Counted from the first letter of the stretch, positions 17,462-27,123 are shown. The stretch is DNA of 34,042 nucleotides from Minisyncoccota bacterium (GCA_018062305.1 JAGOSK010000007.1:1-34042); one strand, 5' to 3'. Numbers and translations are program-made. The notes: a model not told the origin generated them from the sequence alone.

Positions 17462-18925
17462 ATGACACGTATGACACATTCACTAAACAGAAAAGCGGGC
17501 TTGAGTATTTTGGAAATATTGGTTGGTATTGCAATTGTTTCTTTTGTCTTTATACCTGCAATACAGGTTATATATTCGATTCAACCACGGTATATTCAGA
17601 ATATTGTAAATGGTGAAAGTCCCGACACACTAGCCTCTACATCAGGAAATATTTTTAGTATAAAAGCGCATGACGGTGGAGACCTACGTACTATATATAG
17701 AAGAGGCGGTATATGGAATGCGTATTCGACATCACATGAAATATTTACTCGACAGAGTTGTTTAGATTTTCACCAGAGTACGAGTACAAGTACGACGCCA
17801 CAGGTATACCTCTACACTCATGCAGAATTAGGCCTAAGTACTTCAACAAAACTCACAGGTGTTTCTATCGTTGGCAACAATGTATTTTTGAGTACAGATT
17901 CTGCAAGTACTACCGAGCCGGACATATATATGTATAGTACCAATGCAAATTTATATGCGTCGCATGTATCACCTGCGTTTGAGGGTAATAATCCAAAACC
18001 CGTGCTTACAGCACTCAAATCAAAAGATACAGGGCCAGGCGTTTCCTCAACGCAAACAAGAGGTACATATATTGTTACTGCAAATACTGGTGTAAAAAGC
18101 CAAATCGACATACTTAAAGTATTCAATGCGAGTGGAATCGGTGCGAATAGTACAACCAGTGCCACCAGCACTAATAGCATGAGTGAATGGACTCAAAGAT
18201 CGTTAGTTATTCCTGGCTCAAATAGCAGCACTACACCCTTAACTAAAACAATATTGTATGCAGATGACCAAATAATTGTTGGAACTGAGAAAAGTGTCTT
18301 ACCTGAGATTATGATGTTTGATAGTAAGACTGGGCAAGTGCGAGCATCCATAGAAACTGGATACGGGATAAATGATATGGTCATCAAAGATGGTTTGCTC
18401 ATTGTTGCAGGACCACGTGATCCGGAAATAGAGGTATTTGATATACAAGATCCGGCACATCTTCAGAATCCTCAAAAGGTTGGACAATTTGATTTGCCTG
18501 GTGGATCGGGCAATGCTAAAACACTCACTGTTTTTGGAGATAGTCTATACGTCGGCAGGACTAAAGGCGGTGATGAATTTGTTGTCCTGCGTATGGATGA
18601 GGATAATGGTGTTTCTTCATACGCAGCATCTACTGCTTCATCGAGCACTCGTACTCTAGAATTCACACAAATATTCAAAAAGAAAATACAGTGGAGTATT
18701 GATGCACTTTTAAAATATGATGTCTATACGATTTTACTCACCGCCGACGAATATAGCGAATTTCAATTATACAAAGATGAAGGTATCAACCCAACACTTT
18801 CAGTATCGCTTGATCTACCTTCACGTGTATCAAGTGCAATGTGTTTCAAAAATAGTATTTGGATTACGTTCAGAGATGTGGACAGCCAAGCACAACCGTA
18901 TGTGCTGGGAGTTGTAGTGCTTTGA
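17462..18925 (+). CDS. Prepilin-like protein with large LVIVD/propeller-like C-terminal domain
   Basis: 487 residues from the ATG at 17462. An earlier in-frame ATG at 17384 lies inside pilC and would put 26 extra residues ahead of the signal. The N-terminus is a class III leader: MTRMTHSLNRKAG, cleavage, then LSILEILVGIAIVSFVFIP, with Glu at +5. The rest is far longer than a normal pilin. It is Ser/Thr-rich, with repeats of the form VFDIQDP..., LTVFGDSLYVGR, DGLLIVAGP and KTILYADDQIIVGTE, which resemble LVIVD/beta-propeller blades. It may be a tip or minor pilin carrying an adhesive or binding head on the outside of the cell. The leader assignment is strong; the propeller call is inference from the repeat pattern. 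Confidence 0.82.
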   Translation: MTRMTHSLNRKAGLSILEILVGIAIVSFVFIPAIQVIYSIQPRYIQNIVNGESPDTLASTSGNIFSIKAHDGGDLRTIYRRGGIWNAYSTSHEIFTRQSCLDFHQSTSTSTTPQVYLYTHAELGLSTSTKLTGVSIVGNNVFLSTDSASTTEPDIYMYSTNANLYASHVSPAFEGNNPKPVLTALKSKDTGPGVSSTQTRGTYIVTANTGVKSQIDILKVFNASGIGANSTTSATSTNSMSEWTQRSLVIPGSNSSTTPLTKTILYADDQIIVGTEKSVLPEIMMFDSKTGQVRASIETGYGINDMVIKDGLLIVAGPRDPEIEVFDIQDPAHLQNPQKVGQFDLPGGSGNAKTLTVFGDSLYVGRTKGGDEFVVLRMDEDNGVSSYAASTASSSTRTLEFTQIFKKKIQWSIDALLKYDVYTILLTADEYSEFQLYKDEGINPTLSVSLDLPSRVSSAMCFKNSIWITFRDVDSQAQPYVLGVVVL

Positions 18926-18975
18926 TTCGAAATAACACGCGATTCGGTACGCAATTCACCGTGCGATTTAAAATC

Positions 18976-19461
18976 ATGAAAAAATCTAAACCAAAAAATA
19001 ATAGAGGTGTAAGTTTGTTCGAAGTACTTTTGTACATCGCCTTGTTTTCAACTGTGAGTATTTCGCTGATCTACTTATATATTTCAATTGTAAAATCTAC
19101 AGATTCACTCCGTATAAATATGCAAAGAACTGAACTCTCCATATTTATGCGTCAACTTGCACAGTATCGGCTAGATACAATAGGAAATACAGGGATCGCG
19201 GATGTGTCAGCATTCGAGACGACTCTCGAAACTACACTCAAATCGGATATAGAAAGAATACTGCGATTCTATCCAAATTTGAAAATGGGCGAGGGTGACA
19301 TCAATGTTGAATATATTTCATCTGATACCTCAAATACGATAAATACGATTGCTCGTGTTACATACCAACTGCAAGCCTTGCTCCCGAATGGTCACGTAGA
19401 TGGTCGTGCAGGCAGTCATTCAAAATCATTTACTCACGTATTGTATATTCCTCTATTATAA
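18976..19461 (+). CDS. Prepilin-type N-terminal cleavage protein (pseudopilin)
   Basis: 161 residues from the ATG at 18976. An upstream in-frame start at 18859 lies inside the preceding gene and would bury the leader. The leader is MKKSKPKNNRG, cleavage, then VSLFEVLLYIALFSTVSISLIYLYI, with Glu at +5, a typical type III signal and hydrophobic spine. The remainder is a short soluble domain with TELSIFMRQLAQYRLD, close to minor pseudopilin (PilW/GspJ-like) architecture, and no cysteines. It is probably a minor pilin in the same filament as the preceding protein. The cluster is compact (50 nt from the preceding stop). No SD visible. Confidence 0.83.
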   Translation: MKKSKPKNNRGVSLFEVLLYIALFSTVSISLIYLYISIVKSTDSLRINMQRTELSIFMRQLAQYRLDTIGNTGIADVSAFETTLETTLKSDIERILRFYPNLKMGEGDINVEYISSDTSNTINTIARVTYQLQALLPNGHVDGRAGSHSKSFTHVLYIPLL

Positions 19462-19482
19462 ATATGCTATTATATTTCTAAT

Positions 19483-20202
19483 ATGGCATACGGAACTCAG
19501 CAAGGTGGTACATTTGGAAGTCACAAACAGTCACTTGGATATGATGCAGCTGCGTCTGAACGACTTCGAGCTGAAGCGGCGATAAAAGAAAAGCATCGTA
19601 TTGAAAAAGAGCGTGCCAAGCAACAGCTTCAGGAGGTACAACGAAAATATGAGCACAATAAAGCAGAAATTTCTCATCGAGAAGTAGAGGCTCGACGACT
19701 TACTGCTGAAATAACTCACACAGAGCATGAAGTGCAGGAGATGGAACGTACTTTGCATATGATTGAAGCAAAAGAACACACCTCAAAGGTTAGAGTAAGT
19801 GATGTGGGTATGCAAATTCAGGATGCACAAAAGTTAGAAATACAAAAGAAAAAGGAGGCTGAGGAACTCGCTCGTAATCTGGCTCAAATTGAAAATCAGA
19901 TTGCAACTCTACAGCATAGAGCCAATGAATTCAAAAAGCAGGTATATGAATTGAATATGACCATACAGAAAATAACTTTGCAGATAAAACAGTTGGAGAG
20001 TCAGGAACATAAAAATCAAACCGATGTCGAACATTCGAAGTCAGAGAACATGAGTAAGATGAAGGAAGTAGATAACAAGAAACAGGCGATACGGCAGATG
20101 AACCAAAAGAAGGATAGGGAAATAGCAGAAATTCAGCGTCTCAAAATCGAGGACACACGTTTTGAATCTGAAATTCGACAGTTAGAAGCTAAAGCCAAAT
20201 AG
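19483..20202 (+). CDS. Coiled-coil protein
   Basis: 239 residues, almost entirely Glu/Lys/Gln-rich heptads from about residue 25 to the end (for example KHRIEKERAKQQLQEVQRKY and IENQIATLQHRANEFKKQVY). A Gly/Gln/Ser-rich start precedes them (MAYGTQQGGTFGSHKQSLG). No membrane segment or signal. It is the last gene of the pilus cluster, 21 nt after the minor pilin, ending 46 nt before a bidirectional terminator. It could be a structural or scaffolding partner of the pilus machine, but coiled-coil composition alone does not define a function. A TATTAT lies 9 nt before the ATG, so a separate, nearly leaderless transcript is possible. Confidence 0.8.
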   Translation: MAYGTQQGGTFGSHKQSLGYDAAASERLRAEAAIKEKHRIEKERAKQQLQEVQRKYEHNKAEISHREVEARRLTAEITHTEHEVQEMERTLHMIEAKEHTSKVRVSDVGMQIQDAQKLEIQKKKEAEELARNLAQIENQIATLQHRANEFKKQVYELNMTIQKITLQIKQLESQEHKNQTDVEHSKSENMSKMKEVDNKKQAIRQMNQKKDREIAEIQRLKIEDTRFESEIRQLEAKAK

Positions 20203-20247
20203 TACAAAGTGGGTTTTGAGATCTTCCGATTTTTCTTGAGGTACGAA

Positions 20248-20299
20248 AAAATAAGTGTCTATGTATGGATGTAATCCCGGATACATAGACACTTATTTT
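20248..20299. terminator. Bidirectional terminator between the pilus cluster and gpmI
   Basis: A 19-bp perfect stem (20248-20266 with 20281-20299; arm AAAATAAGTGTCTATGTAT) with a 14-nt loop. It lies between two convergent genes, with A/T runs at the base serving both directions. Confidence 0.92.
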
Positions 20300-20314
20300 C
20301 TGAGTGCCGATATA

Positions 20315-21991
20315 TTAGATTAAACTTTTTCCTGTCATTGTGCTTGGCTTTTCTATTTCAAAATAGTTAAGAATAGTCGGTGTGATATCTGCTAGAGTTC
20401 CATAAATACCTTTTTGATGAGCTTCGTCACTTAGACTTGCTGGTTTTAATGCTACAGATGCGTCTGTGAAAACAGCGGGGACTGGATTGATAGTGTGCGC
20501 TGTGTGTCGATCTCCTGTAGTCTGGTCTACGTTTACTTCTGCGTTTCCATGGTCTGCTGTGACGAATGCTACGGCCTTATTTGGTCGCGCTTCTAGTGCT
20601 TCGAGTACACGACCGAGTTGTGTATCCACCGTTTCGACAGCTGTGATAATCGCAGGAACATTTGCTGTGTGTCCAACCATATCGGGATTCGCGAAGTTGA
20701 TGAAAATAAAATTTGCACCTGCGTTAATTTCTTCGATTGCTTTGTCTGCAATAGCTTCTGCACGCATCTCAGGTGCTTCGTCATGTGTCTGTACATCCTT
20801 TCGACTCGCGAGCATAATATGCTTTTCGCCATCGTATGGTTTTTCAACTCCACCGTTTAGGAAATATGTTGCGTGAGGAAACTTTTCAGTCTCAGCAATA
20901 TGAGCTTGTGTAAATCCTGCACCCGCAAGTTCTTTTGCCAATGTAGTTTCAATAACTGCAGGAGGGAAGGCGATAAGGCATCCTGCTTCGGCGCTGTATT
21001 CACTGCCGTATGATGTTAGTGTTGCAAAACGTACATTGTTGAGCGGTTGATTGTGATCTCCTCGGATTTTTTCAAGCATCTTTGTTGAAAGCATTCGAGC
21101 TCGGTCTGCACGGAAGTTGAAAAAAAAGACAGCGTCATTGTCGGCGATATTGCATCCCCAGTTTTGTGCGCTTGTACCATCGGCGTTTGTCGCACCATTT
21201 TCACCGAGCGAACTCGCATTCAACGAACCCGGTACACTACAAACCATTGGTTCGAGGTGCTCATCAACTTTTCCATCTTTATATAATTGTTTTAAAAATT
21301 CTGATGGTTTGATTTCACAGATGTGACCTTTTGATTCAAAGAGAGCCTGCTCTACTTTGCTGAGTCGATCCCAATTATTGTCTCTGTCCATTGCAAAAAA
21401 TCTTCCAGATACTGTTGCAACAAAACTCATATGTGTCTCGTCATTTATTTCTTCAAGCAGTCGCTCGAGGTCTGCCAAGTATTCGGCGGCACTTTGTGGA
21501 GGAGTGTCTCGTCCATCAGTGAATACATGTATTGCAACTTTTTTGATACCTGCTTTTTTTGCAGCTTTTACAAATGCAAAAAGGTGATCAGAATGACTAT
21601 GCACGCCACCTTCACCAATGAGACCTTGTACATGAAGTGTTGAGTTGTTGTTGAGTACATGTTTGAAAAGAGTGGTGAATGCAGGGTTTGTATCATATTC
21701 GCCAGTTGTGATTGCTTTCTTGATTCGCACTAGATCAGTGTCGATAGCTTTTCCAGCCCCAATAGTTGTGTGTCCGATTTCACTATTTCCCATTTGACCC
21801 TCTGGAAGTCCAACAGCAAGTCCACTCGCTTCGAGAAGTGTGTGTGGATATTGATTCCAAATACGGTCAAACACAGGAGTTTTGGCAGCAGCTACAGCGT
21901 TGTCTTTTGAGTCTTCTCGATAGCCCCAACCGTCGAGTACGATGAGAACTGCTTGTTTGTTTTTTGGATTAATGGATTGGTACGCGGTCAT
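20315..21991 (-). CDS. gpmI: 2,3-bisphosphoglycerate-independent phosphoglycerate mutase
   Basis: Interconverts 3- and 2-phosphoglycerate in glycolysis using a phosphoserine intermediate and two Mn ions. The metal-binding N-terminus is AVLIVLDGWGYRED. The catalytic serine lies in LPEGQMGNSEIGHTTIGAG (Ser70). Substrate and metal motifs GEGGVHSHSDHLFAF, HVFTDGRDTPPQSA and FVTADHGNAEVNVD follow. The 558-residue length is slightly longer than the usual 510 or so. An insertion-like Asn/Gly/Ala stretch occurs near SLNASSLGENGATNADGTS. eno is encoded two genes upstream on the same strand, so consecutive glycolytic steps are grouped. A TATAAT for this gene overlaps the 3' end of the preceding membrane gene. 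Confidence 0.97.
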   Translation of the reverse strand: MTAYQSINPKNKQAVLIVLDGWGYREDSKDNAVAAAKTPVFDRIWNQYPHTLLEASGLAVGLPEGQMGNSEIGHTTIGAGKAIDTDLVRIKKAITTGEYDTNPAFTTLFKHVLNNNSTLHVQGLIGEGGVHSHSDHLFAFVKAAKKAGIKKVAIHVFTDGRDTPPQSAAEYLADLERLLEEINDETHMSFVATVSGRFFAMDRDNNWDRLSKVEQALFESKGHICEIKPSEFLKQLYKDGKVDEHLEPMVCSVPGSLNASSLGENGATNADGTSAQNWGCNIADNDAVFFFNFRADRARMLSTKMLEKIRGDHNQPLNNVRFATLTSYGSEYSAEAGCLIAFPPAVIETTLAKELAGAGFTQAHIAETEKFPHATYFLNGGVEKPYDGEKHIMLASRKDVQTHDEAPEMRAEAIADKAIEEINAGANFIFINFANPDMVGHTANVPAIITAVETVDTQLGRVLEALEARPNKAVAFVTADHGNAEVNVDQTTGDRHTAHTINPVPAVFTDASVALKPASLSDEAHQKGIYGTLADITPTILNYFEIEKPSTMTGKSLI

Positions 21992-22036
21992 ATGTTTGGA
22001 CTTTCGTGGTTTTTTATGCGGGTAAATATGCCGGCA

Positions 22037-22042
22037 ATTATA
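22037..22042 (-). promoter_or_regulatory. -10 element for gpmI
   Basis: TATAAT on the reverse strand about 46 nt upstream of the gpmI ATG, overlapping the stop region of the preceding gene. The preceding bases are TG without a spacer, and no clear -35 was seen. Confidence 0.45.
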
Positions 22043-22322
22043 CAGTATTTACAAGAGTTCGCTTTACACTAAAATATATATTTTTCTTCAAGAAAATAGT
22101 TAGAAGAATTAAAATCAGAAGTGCCACGAATGAAAGTATTTTTTCTAGTCCTGCATATTGTTGAAATACTGTGTCAACATCATTACCAAAAAGTGTAATG
22201 CCCATTCCCACTATAAAACCAGTCAAGAATGTAGTAATCATATAATAGACAAGAAATAATATCGCGTTTATAAGATATACAAAAATAGTTTTTAAAGCTG
22301 CTGGTCTTTGGATTGTTTCCAT
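22038..22322 (-). CDS. Hypothetical small membrane protein
   Basis: 94 residues with three hydrophobic segments: TIFVYLINAILFLVYYMI, FLTGFIVGMGITLF and KILSFVALLILILLTIFL. A short basic tail (KKNIYFSVKRTLVNTV) ends the protein. The polar loop GNDVDTVFQQYAGLE separates segments two and three. No family recognised. It lies between gpmI and eno, separated from eno by that gene's terminator. TATAAT-like sequences are present shortly upstream of the start, consistent with its own promoter. No SD. The membrane prediction is solid; function is unknown. Confidence 0.7.
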   Translation of the reverse strand: METIQRPAALKTIFVYLINAILFLVYYMITTFLTGFIVGMGITLFGNDVDTVFQQYAGLEKILSFVALLILILLTIFLKKNIYFSVKRTLVNTV

Positions 22323-22360
22323 ATTTTTAAATAATTATAATTAATGGAATTATATCATAT

Positions 22361-22396
22361 ACAAAAACACCACACATTTCCGTGTGGTGTTTTTGT
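22361..22396 (-). terminator. Terminator of eno
   Basis: A 15-bp perfect stem (arm ACAAAAACACCACAC at 22361-22375, with 22382-22396) and a 6-nt loop. A/T runs in the stem. It lies downstream of eno after repeat copy 2. Confidence 0.92.
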
Positions 22397-22420
22397 AGTC
22401 TCGTTTAAAAATTTGTTGTG

Positions 22421-22462
22421 TGTATGAAGTATCTAAAGGATACACGTTGGATACTTCATACA
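22421..22462. repeat. Palindromic hairpin repeat, copy 2
   Basis: Arms TGTATGAAGTATC (22421-22433) and GATACTTCATACA (22450-22462) around a 16-nt loop, TAAAGGATACACGTTG. Compared with copies 1 and 3 both arms carry a matched C-to-G/G-to-C change, so pairing is kept. It lies between eno and its terminator. Confidence 0.85.
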
Positions 22463-22541
22463 CAACTTCTTTATTTTTAAAATACAAACCACTTTGCCCG
22501 CCCTAAAAAAAGCATAGCGATGGCTCTTGCGCCTTAAACAC

Positions 22542-23981
<1,440 letters not shown>

Positions 23982-24199
23982 TTATTAAATTTATATTAAA
24001 AATAGACGAGGGGTATTGTAACATATTTGAGAAACTTGTGGATAACCTCGAAATTTTAGGGTAGACGAAGTGGGTGTAAAAAATACGCATAATTATAGCC
24101 TTAGAATGTGTCCGAAATTTAGAATTTTTTGAGCGAAAATTTAACCAAAATCAGTAGACTTACGAGTGTGATGGGATTATTATGTAAACAATAAAGACA

Positions 24200-24655
24200 A
24201 TGAGACAAAATACACTGATTAAAAAAGAAAAAAATATTGCTGATGCATTTAACGATAGTCATGATGACAGTGGTGATCCTGTTACAAAAGGATATTTCCG
24301 TGGGTATATGGAGGCTTTTGGCATAAGTAATGATGAGAAAATAGAAAAACTCAAGACAGATCTTCGTGGTGATATGAGTGATCTAAAATCAGAGCTTCGA
24401 GTCGATATGAAAGTACTTAGAGATGAATTTAGCGAACTTAAGGGTGAGATGCGTTCATTTAGAGAAGATATGAATCAAAAGTTTGATCAGTTTATACAGT
24501 CTATAAATGCTCAAACCCAAGAGTTAAGAAACCAAAACGCAGAATTGAGAATGAAGACTGATGCTTTTGAAACATATCTCATCGGTGATGAAGAGGATAA
24601 ACAAAAAATAAATTCTCGACTTAATAGACTTGAATCCAAAGTCCTGTTAGCGTAG
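24200..24655 (+). CDS. Hypothetical coiled-coil protein
   Basis: 151 residues. After a polar, Asp-rich start comes TKGYFRGYMEAFGI. Then a long coiled coil runs from about residue 48 to the end (KIEKLKTDLRGDMSDLKSEL, REDMNQKFDQFIQSINAQTQ, KQKINSRLNRLESKV). No signal or membrane segment. Proteins of this plan are often found as short, mobile-region or phage-associated hypothetical genes, but no specific family is recognised. It is divergent from eno and ends 15 nt before dus, possibly sharing a transcript with it. The start ATG at 24200 has no SD. Confidence 0.75.
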   Translation: MRQNTLIKKEKNIADAFNDSHDDSGDPVTKGYFRGYMEAFGISNDEKIEKLKTDLRGDMSDLKSELRVDMKVLRDEFSELKGEMRSFREDMNQKFDQFIQSINAQTQELRNQNAELRMKTDAFETYLIGDEEDKQKINSRLNRLESKVLLA

Positions 24656-24670
24656 ACTGGCATATAATAT

Positions 24671-25888
24671 ATGTCATTCAATTGGTTTACAAAATGGTTC
24701 ATAAAATCAAACCCCTCTGCAAAATCCGACCCTGTCTTTTTAGGTTTCTGGAAAGACATTCACGAGAAGGCAAAAGCACAAAATCGTCCACTCTACGTAC
24801 TTGCTCCAATGGCTGATGTGACAGACTGTGCATTTCGAAAGATGATAAATAAGTATGGCAAACCAGACGTGACTTGGACTGAGTTTGTTTCTGCTGATGG
24901 ACTAATGAGAGCAACTCCAGAAGGGAAGTCAAAGCTTATGCGTGACCTTCTATATAATGTGCGAGATGAAAACTATGCTCACGATGCGGTGGTAAGTGAG
25001 CGCCCAATCGTGGCTCAACTTTTTTCTTCAAATCCAGAATATATGAAGCAGGCGTGCAAACTTGTTGCAGATCTTGGATATGACGGAATTGATATTAATA
25101 TGGGATGTCCTGATAAGGGGATTGAGAAACAAGGGTGTGGTAGTGCGATGATTAAGACTCCAAAGAAAGCACAGGAAATTATTCGCGCAGCGAAAGAGGG
25201 AGCAGTGCGTGCTGATGGTACGCGATTGCCGATTTCTGTGAAGACTCGTATTGGATATAATAAAAATGAATTGGAAACATGGTTGCCTGCGCTCCTGGAA
25301 GCGGGCCCTGCAGTCATCACACTACATGCTCGTACTCGAAAAGAAATGTCTAAAGTTCCTGCACGGTGGGAACACGTTGCGAGAGCTGTGGAGATACGAG
25401 ATGAATTTTTTGTTAAAAGTTTTGCTAAAATAAAATCAAGCGGCGCGAATGATGCAAACTCTAGCGCCGGTGCAAATGAAAAAACTTTGATACTAGGAAA
25501 CGGCGATGTACTTTCAATACAAGATGGATATGAAAAATGCAAAGCGACAGGTGCTGATGGTGCAATGCTTGGTAGAGCGATTTTTGGAAATCCATGGTTG
25601 TTTAAAAATTTGGTTGGCGACGTAAGTGGCGCAGCGAGCGATGCAGGTGCTCCAGGTCCGGCATATACACCAACTATTCAAGAAAAGTTGAACGCAATGG
25701 TAGAACATACGAAAATATTTGAAACTCATCTTGGTGATATTAAGAATTTTGCAATAATGAAAAAGCACTATAAAGCGTATGTGAATGGGTTTGATGGAGC
25801 AAAGGAATTGCGAATGGAATTGATGGAAAAAGCGACCGATTCTGAGGAGGTCAAGGGGGTAGTTGACAGATTCATGGAAGTGGTGTAG
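24671..25888 (+). CDS. dus: tRNA-dihydrouridine synthase
   Basis: FMN-dependent reductase of uridines in tRNA. The TIM-barrel signature is clear: YVLAPMADVTDCAFRKM, EFVSADGLM, VAQLFSSNPEYM, and the catalytic cysteine in DINMGCPDKGIEKQGCGSAM (Cys146). VKTRIGY, ITLHARTRKEMSK and the FMN-phosphate segment ILGNGDVLS...GADGAMLGRAIFGNPWLF follow. At 405 residues it is longer than typical DusB (about 330), owing to a roughly 40-residue N-terminal addition and Ala/Gly-rich insertions (SSGANDANSSAGANE). A TATAAT ends 3 nt before the ATG, too close to drive this start, so transcription probably comes from upstream. Confidence 0.93.
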   Translation: MSFNWFTKWFIKSNPSAKSDPVFLGFWKDIHEKAKAQNRPLYVLAPMADVTDCAFRKMINKYGKPDVTWTEFVSADGLMRATPEGKSKLMRDLLYNVRDENYAHDAVVSERPIVAQLFSSNPEYMKQACKLVADLGYDGIDINMGCPDKGIEKQGCGSAMIKTPKKAQEIIRAAKEGAVRADGTRLPISVKTRIGYNKNELETWLPALLEAGPAVITLHARTRKEMSKVPARWEHVARAVEIRDEFFVKSFAKIKSSGANDANSSAGANEKTLILGNGDVLSIQDGYEKCKATGADGAMLGRAIFGNPWLFKNLVGDVSGAASDAGAPGPAYTPTIQEKLNAMVEHTKIFETHLGDIKNFAIMKKHYKAYVNGFDGAKELRMELMEKATDSEEVKGVVDRFMEVV

Positions 25889-26382
25889 TCTACTATTCAA
25901 GCTACAGTGAAAGTACTGAATCTAGCACTTGCCAGGTAAGGTTATTGTCGAAGACGGTAAACTCAAAGAAAATCCGTATAAGACAATAAATGTGGCTCAA
26001 AACCATGTTCTTTAAGCTGGGCTTGCCATATGAAGCGCGCCAAACTCGTTCACCTCGTTGATAATCTTCTCTTCCTCGCCACCGGCGCCGCCCGCCTCGG
26101 CTAGGTCTCGCTGCACACTGCTATGAGACCTAATCAGAACCCGGCATCCAACACACGGATCAAGATCGTGTAAGTTGGTCGCCTAATCACCGACGTCATC
26201 CTATCGTCTACAAAAGCAGTTGGCTTTCATAAGAAGCCATACGAAAAAATACATAGGACAGTACACTTAGATAGGACTTCACGGAGCAACTGGTTGAATT
26301 AACCAATGCAAAATTCCAAAGGTCATTAAGTAATAAGGTACAGTCCGACCGACCGGGTTTCGAAAGAAGCCCAAAAATACAA
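25889..26382 (+). other. Gene-poor interval with hairpins and short frames
   Basis: About 500 nt with no convincing gene, ending at a strong forward terminator, so it is probably transcribed. It contains TTATTGTC/GACAATAA (25942-25949 with 25982-25989, with ACGG/CCGT inside) and TAGGTCTC/GAGACCTA (26102-26109 with 26125-26132, 15-nt loop). Short frames lie at 25929-26015 (TTG start, 28 codons) and 26030-26104 (ATG, 24 codons). The latter is conspicuously GC-rich (codons GCC, CTC, CGC, GGC). It could be a small RNA, a leader or decayed coding sequence. Confidence 0.4.
26030..26104 (+). CDS. Possible 24-codon small ORF of atypical composition
   Basis: The frame reads MKRAKLVHLVDNLLFL then ATGAARLG and stops at TAG. 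Its GC-rich third positions contrast with the AT-rich surroundings. The same frame reopens at an ATG at 26123 for 16 codons, then stops. There is no SD. The TAG lies inside the left arm of the TAGGTCTC inverted repeat. Weak evidence of coding; it may be a remnant. Confidence 0.2.
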   Translation: MKRAKLVHLVDNLLFLATGAARLG

Positions 26383-26418
26383 AGCTCCCGCCTGCACAAG
26401 GTGAGGGGCTATTTTTTT
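26383..26418 (+). terminator. Rho-independent terminator, forward strand
   Basis: AGCTCCCGCCT (26383-26393) pairs with 26399-26410 apart from one bulged A and two G-T pairs. The loop is 5 nt and seven T follow. It closes whatever transcript crosses the interval after dus. Confidence 0.82.
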
Positions 26419-26466
26419 GAAATATTTTTAATCTGCTTTTGCAACTTTTTTGGAAAACAAAATGCC

Positions 26467-26504
26467 TATCAAGTATCCAAAGTGTACACAATGGATACTT
26501 GATA
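26467..26504. repeat. Palindromic hairpin repeat, copy 3
   Basis: Arms TATCAAGTATC (26467-26477) and GATACTTGATA (26494-26504) around a 16-nt loop, CAAAGTGTACACAATG. Same geometry as copies 1 and 2. It lies between two convergent terminators. Confidence 0.8.
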
Positions 26505-26552
26505 CATACATAGAGAGGAATACTCTCGACAAATGTACTAAGAGTTATAAAA

Positions 26553-26578
26553 CAAAACACCGGGTTGTAAATCCGGTG
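26553..26578 (-). terminator. Reverse-strand terminator of the 158-codon gene
   Basis: CACCGG (26558-26563) pairs with CCGGTG (26573-26578) across a 9-nt loop. On the reverse strand the stem is followed by TTTTGTTTT. It supports real transcription of the gene ending at 26647. Confidence 0.75.
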
Positions 26579-26646
26579 CTGTGGGTTTGAGGGGTTTGAT
26601 GTGCCTTGATTTTGAGTCGACTGAGTGTGCACTGAGACTATTTCCA

Positions 26647-27123
26647 TTAGTCTCCTTGCCATACCTTTTTAGGTAAATGTGTCCATTGTTGACGAGCATC
26701 ATTCCATCCCCAAGTATGTTCAGGAACAGATGAGACTGTCTCAATGACGAGAGTGTCCTCGAGTTTGTTTTGAACGTCTCGACAAGACCGTATCAGTCGG
26801 TGGATGTCATCGGAGAAACCAGTATCAAAGGTAGTGATTTTCATCAGACCACCTCCTCGACCAATTTCTCCAACAAGGGAAATTTCATCATCAACCCATT
26901 TATACAACGGTATGATAAGAAATATTATCCACTCACGATGCCGAGTACGTTTCCAGATCAGTAGTTGTCTGTGTTGTGTCGAAAGGTCAATCCCTGCAAC
27001 ACCATATCTTACGGAAGTGGGGGAATATGACGCAGGAGTAAGTGCGTCCACTTCATTTTTATTGGAGACACCATAGTTTGGGTCACCAAATAATTCCCAT
27101 ATGAGTTGTAGAAGAACTTTCAT
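26647..27123 (-). CDS. Hypothetical protein
   Basis: 158 residues, family not recognised. It begins MKVLLQLIWELFGDPNYGVS. A basic segment follows (HRQLLIWKRTRHREWIIFLII), in which WIIFLIIPLY could be a short membrane or buried strand. Then come GEIGRGGGLMKITTFDTGF and a charged C-terminal part with several tryptophans (EHTWGWNDARQQWTHLPKKVW). Codon use looks coding, and a reverse-strand terminator lies 69 nt past the stop. No SD precedes the ATG; the leader is A/C-rich. It is isolated, flanked by long gene-poor stretches, and could be part of an accessory island. Confidence 0.7.
   Translation of the reverse strand: MKVLLQLIWELFGDPNYGVSNKNEVDALTPASYSPTSVRYGVAGIDLSTQHRQLLIWKRTRHREWIIFLIIPLYKWVDDEISLVGEIGRGGGLMKITTFDTGFSDDIHRLIRSCRDVQNKLEDTLVIETVSSVPEHTWGWNDARQQWTHLPKKVWQGD

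Noticed and set aside
17384-17462. Upstream in-frame start for the propeller-bearing prepilin
   Set aside because: It lies within pilC and would place 26 residues before the leader, abolishing a normal prepilin signal.
24037-24045. TGTGGATAA, a perfect DnaA-box complement upstream of eno
   Set aside because: A single box with no cluster, no AT-rich unwinding region and no dnaA or dnaN nearby. Not evidence for an origin.
25863-25891. TTGACA-17-TAGTCT promoter overlapping the dus stop
   Set aside because: The -35 is explained by coding sequence (Val-Asp) and the -10 is poor. Kept only as a weak possibility for the following transcript.
25929-26173. tmRNA or RNase P RNA in the gene-poor interval after dus
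   Set aside because: None of the conserved tmRNA ends, tag-like ALAA coding or RNase P core motifs could be found.
26030-26308. A single gene read through internal TAG and TAA codons (stop-codon reassignment)
   Set aside because: TAA, TAG and TGA all terminate well-defined genes in this window, and two stops in about 93 codons is what chance allows.
26279-26662. A 127-codon reverse frame over the copy 3 region
   Set aside because: It runs through two terminators and the palindromic repeat, and its sequence has no protein-like domain. Treated as non-coding.
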